A DNA stretch of 48,632 nt from Micromonospora avicenniae (GTDB taxonomy: Bacteria; Actinomycetota; Actinomycetes; Mycobacteriales; Micromonosporaceae). A model generated the notes under the pieces. That model saw only the letters and a program-made list of their open reading frames with translations. It did not search any database and was not told the DNA's origin. Made by a program: the position numbers and the translations under genes. Shown piece after piece: positions 24,357-31,953 of this stretch (its first letter is position 1; every line of letters begins with the position of its first letter). Location of the stretch: NCBI RefSeq assembly GCF_900156065.1, contig NZ_FTNF01000032.1, forward strand, positions 1-48,632, given 5' to 3'.

Positions 24357-25498
24357 CACCGTGCTCCCTCCGGCCTGACCGACTGGTCGGTCCACCATCG
24401 TTCCTCATGCGCGTACGCCCGGTCTTCGAAGGCGTCGACCTCGTGACGGGTGGCCGGGTATGTCTGCCCTTCGCGCAGTTCAGCGACGTGGAAACGCTCG
24501 TGCTCAAGCGTACGGGCCAGGTCTTCCTCGCTGCGGAACGCCTCTCGGCAGAGCATGACCGAGTTGTCGGGTCGGGTCACCCCGCACACGCCTGAAACCC
24601 GGTTGTTGATGGTGATCGGGATGCCGGCGATGTCGATCCCGTACTTGGCAGCGATGTTTTGTACCGCCTCCATGTTCATCGGCATCCGAGGACCGGCACC
24701 TTTTCCGCGAACCCGGCTGAGGCTGTCCTCGTCCAACGTCGCGCGTCCGAGTCGGCCGAGCGCCTGCTTGAGCTTGTCGATCAGTTCGGTGAGCCGGCGG
24801 GCAGCCGGGATGATCCTCCGGAGGCTGTTGATCAGCCCGCGCAGTAGCTTGGCGATCCGGGCGGCCCAGGACGCCACCAGGGTGGTGACCTGCTCGGCGA
24901 CCAGGGGAGTGGCGAGCCCGGCCGTGGCGACGAGTTCGGCGGCGTACACGATGAGACGGGACACGCAGGTGGCGATGGCGTCGCGGACGAGGAGCCGCAC
25001 GGCGGCGACGAGGCCCGCCGTCGCCTCAGTGATGGTGGCCATCGTGTCGGCGCCCGCGGCCAGCCCTGTGATCGCCTGCTGCTGTTCGCCCGCCCAGGCG
25101 CGGTAAGCGGGGCCGGCGGCGCCGCCCCACTCGCCGACGTCGGCACGGACGTCGCGGCCCAGATCCATGGCGGTCTCGCGGAGCGACGCGGCGGTGTTGC
25201 GCCAGGTCTGGGCGTGGGCGGTGATCTGGGCCGGGTCGCCGGCGAGCCAGTCGAGGGCTTCGCTGAGTGGCTTGACGTGTTCGATCAGCCAGGCGACGCC
25301 GTACTGCAGGAGAGCGCCGACCGGGTCGGAGACGAATGCGAGCGCGTCAAGGCTCGCGCTGACCGCGCCGAGCGTTCCGTCGATCCAGCTGCCGTCGCGG
25401 ACACCCTGGTGGATGAGCTCGATGTCCTCCAGGATCCACACGCCCGCCCATGGGCTGGGGGAGGTGTCCGCGGGGGCGGCGACCAGCGGGTTGGTCAC
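24356..25498 (-). CDS. Putative T7SS-exported polymorphic toxin with C-terminal zincin domain
   Basis: 380 residues. The N-terminal half resembles WXG/LXG-type type VII secretion substrates: long helices with a W-x-G turn at GEWGGAAGPAYRAW (about 122-135). A second helical part (165-250) includes hydrophobic segments such as ATAGLATPLVAEQVTTLVAS. The C-terminal 120 residues look like a separate domain: HERFH (333-337) is an HExxH zinc site, with Glu353 in RHEVDAFEDRAYAHEE as the likely third ligand. This is the layout of metallopeptidase-type toxin domains in polymorphic systems. Its start overlaps the EspC-like stop by 4 bases and its stop overlaps the zinc-ribbon start. The target is unknown. 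Confidence 0.75.
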   Translation of the reverse strand: MTNPLVAAPADTSPSPWAGVWILEDIELIHQGVRDGSWIDGTLGAVSASLDALAFVSDPVGALLQYGVAWLIEHVKPLSEALDWLAGDPAQITAHAQTWRNTAASLRETAMDLGRDVRADVGEWGGAAGPAYRAWAGEQQQAITGLAAGADTMATITEATAGLVAAVRLLVRDAIATCVSRLIVYAAELVATAGLATPLVAEQVTTLVASWAARIAKLLRGLINSLRRIIPAARRLTELIDKLKQALGRLGRATLDEDSLSRVRGKGAGPRMPMNMEAVQNIAAKYGIDIAGIPITINNRVSGVCGVTRPDNSVMLCREAFRSEEDLARTLEHERFHVAELREGQTYPATRHEVDAFEDRAYAHEERWWTDQSVRPEGAR

Positions 25499-25842
25499 TG
25501 CTGACGCCGCACCTCGCCGAGGAGCCGCTCGGCGCGGGCGTCGGTGGCCAGGTAGCGGTCCGCACCGAGCCGCAGCCGCTGGGCGCTGCCACGGACCGAA
25601 TCGGCCGCCGCGCCGATACCGTCCACGAGCGTGCGTTGCAGGCCGTCCAGCAGTATCGGCATGAGTACGCAGAGCTGTCCGTACGCGTCGGCGTCGAGCC
25701 GGATGTGCTGGCCGGCGGCTCGCGCGATGTCGAGGCGGCCGGCCGTACGGTCGAGGCGGCCGGCGTGGGCGATCAGGTCCTCCGGCCGGACGTGGATGCC
25801 GTCACCGGGCGGCACCGGTGCCACCAGCCTCGGGCCGCGCAC
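25495..25842 (-). CDS. EspC/T7SS-target-like helical protein
   Basis: Up to 115 residues. HVRPEDLIAHAGRLDRTAGR and LDGLQRTLVDGIGAAADSV are the helical hairpin typical of the ESX EspC family (PF10824), usually co-exported or acting as an adaptor for ESX substrates. The stop overlaps the toxin start (4 bases). Three GTG codons compete for the start: 25842, 25824 and 25815. The longest overlaps the YbaB gene by 41 bases, and the shorter ones fit the usual family N-terminus better. Together with the YbaB-like protein upstream it forms the standard front end of a T7SS effector operon. Confidence 0.75.
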   Translation of the reverse strand: MRGPRLVAPVPPGDGIHVRPEDLIAHAGRLDRTAGRLDIARAAGQHIRLDADAYGQLCVLMPILLDGLQRTLVDGIGAAADSVRGSAQRLRLGADRYLATDARAERLLGEVRRQQ

Positions 25843-26200
25843 GTCGCTGATAGGACTCGACGATGGCCGCCCCGGCCGGGTCGTCGCCCAGGATTTCCCG
25901 GGTCACCTCGGTGACCTGCCGGAGCAGGTCGGCGTACGCCGCTCTGGCGGCTGCGATGATCTGCTCGGCGATGTGCGCGGTCGGGCGATGGCGGATCCGC
26001 TCGTCCAAGCGCAGGTCGACGAGCTGGCCGGACGGGTCCACGGTGGCCTCGACCGTCCGGTCTGGGCTGTGCGCGGTGCCGGTAAGCGCTTCGATCTGCG
26101 ACGTCAGCGACCGCGTGCGCTGCGCCCGGTCGGCGAAGGACGCCTCCCAACGGTCGAGTCGTTGCGCCACCGCGTCGAGCGCAGCCTCGTCCGCCCACAT
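25802..26200 (-). CDS. YbaB/EbfC-family DNA-binding-like protein
   Basis: 132 residues from the ATG at 26200, with GGAGGG 5 bases upstream; a start at 26227 is less well supported. An N-terminal helix LDRWEASFADRAQRTRSL is followed by TVEATVDPSGQLVDLRLDER and IIAAARAAYADLLRQVTE, the YbaB fold. Actinobacterial ESX clusters commonly carry such a YbaB-like gene just before an EspC-like gene and a large effector, which is the arrangement here. It may bind nucleic acid or act as a helical partner of the effector. It ends in a short Arg/Gly tail that overlaps the next gene. Confidence 0.8.
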   Translation of the reverse strand: MWADEAALDAVAQRLDRWEASFADRAQRTRSLTSQIEALTGTAHSPDRTVEATVDPSGQLVDLRLDERIRHRPTAHIAEQIIAAARAAYADLLRQVTEVTREILGDDPAGAAIVESYQRRARPEAGGTGAAR

Positions 26201-26219
26201 GCCGACCCTCCCCAGGGAC

Positions 26220-26573
26220 TCACTCATCGACGGCCATTGTGGTCACGGCGACGATATCAACCGGTAGCGCTGCGTGCTGCCCGTCGTTTGCGCTCGAATT
26301 GGGCGTGAAGGTCAGGACGGACCCGTCGGGGCCTCCCTCGAATCGCAGTACGGCGACGACGCCGGGAAGGTTGGTGGCGACGTCGGCGCAGTCCCCGCCG
26401 TTGCCCCCGCTACGGGTGCTCCTGCGCCCGACAGTGCTTGTCGTCGCCGCGCCCGTCTTGCGGGTCGTGGTAGTCGAGGCCTGCCGGGTTCCACGGGTAC
26501 GAGCAGGACCGCCGGAGGATCCGTGCACCGAGCCCATTGTGCGTTCCCGTGTTGGCCATGTCAGCCGCTTCAT
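26220..26573 (-). CDS. Possible hypothetical protein, N-terminal half doubtful
   Basis: The C-terminal half (DVATNLPGVVAVLRFEGGPD, SVLTFTPNSS, LPVDIVAVTTMAVDE) has a beta-rich, protein-like composition and ends 19 bases before the YbaB start, so it may be the first gene of the T7SS operon. The N-terminal half is Thr/Arg/Gly-rich and looks like a chance open frame, and there is no ribosome-binding site. It may be the 3' end of a truncated gene. The opposite strand carries a short tandem fragment in the same stretch. Confidence 0.35.
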   Translation of the reverse strand: MKRLTWPTRERTMGSVHGSSGGPARTRGTRQASTTTTRKTGAATTSTVGRRSTRSGGNGGDCADVATNLPGVVAVLRFEGGPDGSVLTFTPNSSANDGQHAALPVDIVAVTTMAVDE

Positions 26574-26634
26574 CGACTACCTTGAGGGCCGCTACGACCT
26601 CAGCACCGACTACCCGAAGCGCATCGCCGGCTAA
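26560..26634 (+). pseudogene. 3' fragment of a second copy of the 64-residue gene
   Basis: The frame ending at the TAA (26632-26634) encodes RFIDYLEGRYDLSTDYPKRI. It matches RFLMWLEGRYDPATDKGKRL at the end of the gene at 26651-26845 closely enough to be a paralogue. The 5' half of this copy is absent. Confidence 0.6.
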
Positions 26635-26650
26635 TGAAGGAGCACCTCCC

Positions 26651-26845
26651 GTGGCGAACCCGAAACTCCCGGCCGGGCTCATCAGCGACCTGCGCCAGCT
26701 CGCGGACCAGTACGGTCGGGCGCACGAGCGGGGCGGCTATGAGCCTCGCTCGAAGGAGCTCCGCGAGTTCCATCTCGACCGGTTCCTGATGTGGCTGGAA
26801 GGTCGATACGACCCTGCCACGGACAAGGGAAAGCGCCTCGCCTGA
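26651..26845 (+). CDS. Small hypothetical protein, 64 residues
   Basis: The GTG at 26651 has AAGGAG 9 bases upstream. The product starts VANPKLPAGLISDLRQLADQ and continues with ELREFHLDRFLMWLEGRYDP. It is charged, likely all-helical and soluble. No known family. A truncated paralogue ends 16 bases upstream, which shows the gene was once tandemly duplicated. The next gene on the strand encodes an anchored protein; the 93-base gap is compatible with one transcript. Confidence 0.65.
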   Translation: MANPKLPAGLISDLRQLADQYGRAHERGGYEPRSKELREFHLDRFLMWLEGRYDPATDKGKRLA

Positions 26846-26938
26846 GCGGCTAAACCCGTAGTCAGCTACCTGACACAACTAGTTCCCTCATGAACAACAC
26901 GACCACCATCGACAGGTTGTCACACGTGGGAGCTGAAT

Positions 26939-27493
26939 ATGACCGATCCGTACCCGACCCAGCCGCCGCAGCAGCCCTACCAGCAGGGCGTAGCCCCGGC
27001 ATACCCGCCACAGCAGTACCAGCCGGCCACCGGCGGGTACATGCCGCCACAGCCCGACCAGCAGCCGCCGGCTGCCCCCGCGCGCCAAGGCCGCAAGCCG
27101 CTCGTCGTCGGGCTTGCTGCAGCCGCAGCGGTGCTGGTCGTCGCTGTCGCAGGCCTCGCCGTCTACGAGGGGTTCATCAAGGAAGACTCGGGCGTCGCCG
27201 CGTGCAAGGCGATGCGCGACGGGCAGAAGATCGTCGGTGACGACGACGCAGGCGACGACAAGCTGACCGAGGCGGAGTACCGGGAGGTGCGGGGACAGTT
27301 CGAGGACTCCCGCCACGACGACATCAAGGAGCACGGCACCGCGCTGGTCGATATCGCATGGCAGGTGTCAAACCTGCCGAAAGACCAGGAGATGGGCGCG
27401 CTCGCGTTCCTCGGCCCGATGGGAACCCACATCAGCGGGCTGCAGACCGCCTGCGCCAACCAGGGTGTCATCGTCAACTTGAACCAGAACTAG
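26939..27493 (+). CDS. Single-pass membrane protein with Pro/Gln-rich leader
   Basis: 184 residues. The N-terminal 50 residues are Pro/Gln/Tyr-rich (QPPQQPYQQGVAPAYPPQQY). A basic RQGRK precedes one membrane segment, PLVVGLAAAAAVLVVAVAGL. The outer part of about 110 residues has two Cys (VAACKAMRDG and LQTACANQG), likely forming one disulfide, and an acidic DDDAGDDKLTEAEYREVR loop. This is a common actinobacterial design (cytoplasmic proline-rich tail, extracytoplasmic domain). Function unknown. GGGAG lies just upstream of the ATG, and a clean terminator follows. Confidence 0.8.
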   Translation: MTDPYPTQPPQQPYQQGVAPAYPPQQYQPATGGYMPPQPDQQPPAAPARQGRKPLVVGLAAAAAVLVVAVAGLAVYEGFIKEDSGVAACKAMRDGQKIVGDDDAGDDKLTEAEYREVRGQFEDSRHDDIKEHGTALVDIAWQVSNLPKDQEMGALAFLGPMGTHISGLQTACANQGVIVNLNQN

Positions 27494-27507
27494 ACGCTGC
27501 ACAAGCA

Positions 27508-27538
27508 GAAGCCGCCCACCGAACTGGTGGGCGGCTTC
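27508..27538 (+). terminator. Hairpin terminator after the membrane protein
   Basis: A perfect 13-bp inverted repeat (27508-27520 and 27526-27538, 5-base loop) lies 15 bases after the stop at 27493. Confidence 0.85.
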
Positions 27539-28123
27539 GCATGGTTAGCGAACGGCGTCGCAGCGGCTCAAGGAATCATCTCGGGCGACTGAGTCGCGAA
27601 GAGCGAAGCCGACGAAGCGGCGACGTCGAAGGCGACATCGAGGAACTGTCTGCTCCTGCAGGGGTGGCTGGAGGCCCTACCGGCCGGCACGCAGGACACG
27701 CCCTGATCGTTGCAGGCGTCGAGGGCGGCGCGGTAGGCGTCAACCAGCGCTGGCACAACCGCGAGGTCGCGATGCCGGCGTGGCTGCGGCAGGAGACGAC
27801 CGGCGCTGTGGGAGGCTCTGGTCGACCGCTGCAGACCGCCATCGAGGTGATTCCGCAGGCGGCCAACGAAGTGATTACCAACATCTGCGGCATGCCGGAC
27901 TACCGCCGGTAAGGCTCACGTCGTACGCCGAGAAGGCCGTCCTTTTGGTCACCACCGGCAACGGCTGCGGTTTCGAATTCGCGCCGTCGTCAGCCGACTC
28001 CCAGCTCTCGGCAGGTGCACGAGCCGATCAGGTCAACGGGGCGGGGCGGCGTTAGACGGCGGACAAAGGCATGTGCGACACACCGTCCCGGGCGGTGGCC
28101 AAATCCGGATTTCCCGCAGGCCA
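27539..28123. other. 585-base stretch without a supported gene
   Basis: Between the terminator at 27508-27538 and the stop of the 819-residue gene. On the minus strand around 27650-27780 a frame reads RDLAVVPALVDAYRAALDAC, which has helical, protein-like composition and may be a fragment of a lost gene. A plus-strand frame near 27800-27912 (PLQTAIEVIPQAANEVITNI) is equally weak. Neither has a plausible start with a ribosome-binding site. Nothing else is visible. Confidence 0.35.
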
Positions 28124-30583
28124 TCAACCTTCGCGGCGCTCGAACAGAACGTCGGCGTCCTTCCAGCACTCGTGCGCCTTCGGGGGCGTGAGAGCCCGCG
28201 CCTGCCGGAACTGCTCCTTGGTCATGCCCTTGCTCCGGGCCTCGTTGGCTTCGATCGCCAGCTGACGACGTGCGGGATCGGATTCGGGGGCCGAGTAGAA
28301 CTTCCCGTCCCGCAGGAGGGCCTTCACCGCTTCCGCGCCCATTCCCAGCTCTTCGCCGATTGCGGCGCGGCTGAATCCCGCCTCTTGGAGGGCGACCGCC
28401 CGTCGGCAGCGTTCAAGTCGGGCGGCGCGTGTTTCGGCGTTGGCGTTGGTGTTGGTAGTTCGTGTCGCTGGTGAACCAGGCTTCCTGGGGCGTTGAAGCC
28501 GGGCATCGTTGAGCTTGCCCGACGCGGGGACCGGCACCGGTTGAGCCTCGCCGATGACCCACGGCGCGAAGACCTTGTGTAGGTTGCCAAGGTCCGCCGA
28601 GGTCACGCCGACGAGGCGGATGCCCGTGCGAGCGGCGAGATCGACCTTCCGCTCCATCTTGCCCGCGTAGGCCGGCTCATCCGGTAGCCCCCATGCCTCG
28701 ACGTAGGTGCCGTCGTCGAGCAGCCAGTCGGCGCGCAGGCCGGTTGTGTTCAGGTCGGCGTCGTAGGGCCAGTAGGGCTCCACTTCATGGGCGATGCCGT
28801 TCGCGGTCAGGAAGTCGTCGACGTGCCGCTCAAGGAGGGAGCGGCACAGGTGGCCGTCCGAGGCGACGGTGACGGTGCCGCGAGCCGTCTGCACTCCATC
28901 CCCGAGCAGCCCGGCCCGCTTCAGCCAGTCCGCCCAGATGAGTGGTGCGCGCTGCTCGGCGTGGGCAGGTGCGCGGCGCATCCGAGCGCGCGGGACGTGC
29001 ATGCGGATGAGCATCGCCCGATCGGTGACTGCCGGGTCCGCGGTCGACACCAGTCGCGGGATCTGCGCCTGGCTGGGCGGGCCGCCCAGTTCCGCGGCGA
29101 GTTGCTGCAAGCTCCAGATGGCCAGTGGTTCCCACGGCTCGTCGGAGCCGCGATCGACCAGGAATCCCTTCACGGCCCGGCTGGCACACCCGGAGCAGTA
29201 CGCGAGGGGCTTGGCACCCGGCTCCTCCCGCCGGGTTGCCGTCAGCGCATCCCTGCCGCAGAGGCGACATGGAACGGGTTTCTGGTCGTGTCGGTATTCG
29301 CCGTGGTCATGAGGGCCGAAGAGGGCCTCAAGGTCGCGCAGGTAATAGCTGTCGTGGTGGAGCCAGTAGGTGTCCTCCCTGGCGAAGATCGGATTCTGCT
29401 GCTCGTTGGTCCACCGCAGGGCAGACAGGTCCGCCAAGCCGTCGGGGAACACGTCGCGGTGACGTGCCCACATCCGCCATGCCTGCTGTTCGGCCAGGTC
29501 CGACGCCCGCCGTGACTGGGCTTCGTACCGATCGGTGATACCGAGGTGACGGAGGAAACGCTCAGGGTCGGGTGCAGCCCAACGAGTTGCGACGGGCACG
29601 ATGCCGTGCCGCTGGAGGAGGATCTCGGCGGGTTCCTTATATGCGTCGGCATGGATGTGTAGAACCTTGGTGTCGGGGTCGTACCAGCCCATTGGCGACC
29701 CGCCGTCGCGCGGCTTGAGGAGCCACCGCGCACCGCGGTGCACCAGCACCGCGTCCGGGAACCAGTCGCCAACCATCGCATCGTGCTGCGGTATGCCCGC
29801 GCGTTCGAGCGCGTCCAGAGCTGCTCGCCGGTGGCGTTCGTCGTCGAGGAACAGCGCGCCGTCCCTGAGCTGTCCGATGCGGCCTCCGGCCTGGTTGACG
29901 ACGTAAACCATGTGGTGGCCGAACACGGACCGTTGTTGGATGCGAAGCGGTGTGCTTGTGACGCCGTTGGGCGGTGCCTGCCGCCACCGGTGTACGCGGC
30001 GCTCGGCTTCCTTTTCGAGGGCTGCAGCCTGTTCGGCCCGTGCTCGAGGAACGCGGTCCATCGCCCGCGCGGCGAGCGCGGACGTGACTAGAGCCTGGTC
30101 GGCACCATGGCGCGCCGGGTTCCTGCCTCGGCTTAGGAAGTCATCGATGAGCGCGAGCGCCTCCTCAGGTGAGGGCACCCACAGCTGCAACTCGGCGTCC
30201 GAGCGGCCGGCCTTTAGCCGGGCGTGGCAACCGACCTCAGCTCCCTGCGCTGCCGCCGCCAGCTCACGGAAGCGGGCTCCGCCGACGAAGCAGTGGTCGG
30301 CGTCGTACACGAACCCCATGTGCCGGTCCCGGTACGAACCCCCGTACGTGATCGGCTGCGCGACCGAGATCGCCTGAGGGTTGTAGTCGTTGTCGGGTCG
30401 AGGGACGAGAGCCACGACCACGTCGATCCACTCGTTGCGGCTCGCCATCCCGTTACGCAGGAGCTCGAGCTCGACGAACTCGTTGAACCGTTCCTTCGCC
30501 CACGTCGAGCATTCGATGCTGTGCTGCCTGCGGGGAAACATCCACAGGCCGTGCTCGGGGCTGAACGAGATCGCTGCTGACAC
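28124..30583 (-). CDS. Multidomain protein: HIRAN-like, zinc ribbon, PD-(D/E)XK-like nuclease, HTH
   Basis: 819 residues from a GTG at 30583 with no clear ribosome-binding site (possibly leaderless). Residues about 50-145 match HIRAN: VVVALVPRPDNDYNPQAISV, then HMGFVYD. About 230-420 is an undefined region with WFPDAVLVHRGARWLL. A four-Cys zinc ribbon follows (CRLCG at 439-442, CSGC at 463-466). Residues 580-675 look like a PD-(D/E)XK nuclease: Glu585, Asp619 in LRADWLLDDG, Glu629 in YVEAWG, Lys646. A C-terminal HTH is at about 727-760 (VALQEAGFSRAAIGEELGMG). I know no described protein with this order. A DNA-recognising nuclease is inferred. Confidence 0.75.
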   Translation of the reverse strand: MSAAISFSPEHGLWMFPRRQHSIECSTWAKERFNEFVELELLRNGMASRNEWIDVVVALVPRPDNDYNPQAISVAQPITYGGSYRDRHMGFVYDADHCFVGGARFRELAAAAQGAEVGCHARLKAGRSDAELQLWVPSPEEALALIDDFLSRGRNPARHGADQALVTSALAARAMDRVPRARAEQAAALEKEAERRVHRWRQAPPNGVTSTPLRIQQRSVFGHHMVYVVNQAGGRIGQLRDGALFLDDERHRRAALDALERAGIPQHDAMVGDWFPDAVLVHRGARWLLKPRDGGSPMGWYDPDTKVLHIHADAYKEPAEILLQRHGIVPVATRWAAPDPERFLRHLGITDRYEAQSRRASDLAEQQAWRMWARHRDVFPDGLADLSALRWTNEQQNPIFAREDTYWLHHDSYYLRDLEALFGPHDHGEYRHDQKPVPCRLCGRDALTATRREEPGAKPLAYCSGCASRAVKGFLVDRGSDEPWEPLAIWSLQQLAAELGGPPSQAQIPRLVSTADPAVTDRAMLIRMHVPRARMRRAPAHAEQRAPLIWADWLKRAGLLGDGVQTARGTVTVASDGHLCRSLLERHVDDFLTANGIAHEVEPYWPYDADLNTTGLRADWLLDDGTYVEAWGLPDEPAYAGKMERKVDLAARTGIRLVGVTSADLGNLHKVFAPWVIGEAQPVPVPASGKLNDARLQRPRKPGSPATRTTNTNANAETRAARLERCRRAVALQEAGFSRAAIGEELGMGAEAVKALLRDGKFYSAPESDPARRQLAIEANEARSKGMTKEQFRQARALTPPKAHECWKDADVLFERREG

Positions 30584-30718
30584 GAGAGCGAATGATGCCA
30601 GGGATGATCAAGAAAGCTGCGGGGGGTCAGGGCACGTAGCCCTGGTGGGCTGACCATGATCCCTGTCCGGTGCCAATCAACAAGCAGGACCGTGCAGCAG
30701 ACCCCGATGGCGGATTCG

Positions 30719-31815
30719 TCAAGGTTCGTCGGTGTTGATACTGGTGGTGGCCTTATAGGTGCGGCAGTCGATGTCGGGTCCGCGGGCCTGGTATTTGGAG
30801 TTCGAGCGTTTGATCATGCGGGTTTTCGCCCGGACGCGGCGCTCGGGCAGCAGGTGCGCCAGGACGTGGCTGCTGATGACGCCGATCAGGTCGATGGCGA
30901 TGGCGCCGGCGGCGTGTACGACTTGGTCGCGGGCCGGGGTTGGAGGGAGGTGGTGAAGCTGGCCCGGTCCGGGGCGAGGTCGGGCCTGCTGTCGGTGGCG
31001 TCGACCATGGCGGTGCGCAGTCGGTGGTAGACGATCAGCAGGGCGTGGACCTCCTGATCGACACCGTCGGGGGTGCGGGTGCGTAGGATCCGGCCGCCGA
31101 GGATGGCGGGCTTGAGTTCGAGGTAGGCGGTTTCGATCTCCCACCGTTGGTGGTAGAGGCGGACGAGGTCGGCGGCCGGGCGGCGACGTGGGTCGAGCAG
31201 GGTGGTGATCAACCGATAGCCGCTGGTGTGGCTGCCGCCGATGATGGTGATGCTGATCCCGGATTCGATGATCCGTACTGGCTGGCCTGCGATGACCGAC
31301 AGCCAGGATCCGTCGTGACAGCGGCGGATCAGTGGAAGTCTCCGGCCGGTCTTGCAGCGGATCAGCAGGTCGGCTCCGGCCGCGGTGAAGGTGGTGGTCA
31401 GGCCGGCGGCGGCGTAGTTGCGGCCGCCAGGAGCAGCATCCCGGGGCGCAGGCTGCGGGCCAACCGATGGGCTTGGGTGATCTCGCCGGTGGTGATCGGG
31501 TCGAACAGCGCGCCGAGCACCGAGCGGGTGCCGCAGGTGAGCAGGGCGCTCAGCCGCATGCTCGGGTAGCTGGATCCGCCGTGGTTACGTCGTTGCTTCA
31601 GGTCGGCTGGCGAGTCCGCGACGGCGAGCACGGTGCCGTTGACGACGACCGCAGCAGGCAACGCCACCACTCAGCGACAGCGCCGGTGGCCGCTGGGCCG
31701 CGGAGGAGGTCGAACAAGGCCCGCAGCGGGGCCACACCGAGTCGTTGCCGGGCCTGCCGCAAGACGCTGGCACTGGGATCGGCGACCGGCAGATCCGATG
31801 CTCATGAACGTGCTC
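30719..31815 (-). mobile_element. Decayed IS4-family transposase
   Basis: The minus strand carries, in successive frames, an IS4 transposase without its first 50 or so residues: DPSASVLRQARQRLGVAPLR, then NGTVLAVADSPADLK, GTRSVLGALFDPITTGEITQ and SLRPGMLLL, then RLYHQRWEIETAYLELKPAI, QEVHALLIVYHRLRTAMVDA, and a tail ISSHVLAHLLPERRV with SKYQARGPDIDCRTYKATTS. YHQRWEIE holds the catalytic Glu. At least three frameshifts are visible and the 5' end is missing. I found no terminal inverted repeats. It separates the island from the S15 gene. Confidence 0.85.
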
Positions 31816-31907
31816 GACCACTATGAGCCAGACACCAGGTGGCAAGGGATCCGACCACCGCAACGCGGCAGCCGCTCCTGACTCTGACGAGAGGATATCC
31901 GGTGGTG

Positions 31908-31945
31908 TCAGGACCAGCGCACGCCGTGGCGTGCGCTGGTCCTGA
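31908..31945 (-). terminator. Hairpin terminator after the S15-type peptidase
   Basis: A perfect 17-bp inverted repeat (31908-31924 and 31929-31945, 4-base loop) lies 8 bases after the stop of the peptidase gene at 31954. Confidence 0.88.
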
Positions 31946-31953
31946 TCCGTTGC

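Noticed and set aside
27568..27912. Possible genes on either strand (ALVDAYRAALDAC; QTAIEVIPQAANEV)
   Set aside because: Both have some protein-like composition but no start with ribosome-binding site and no family; only noted as possible scraps.
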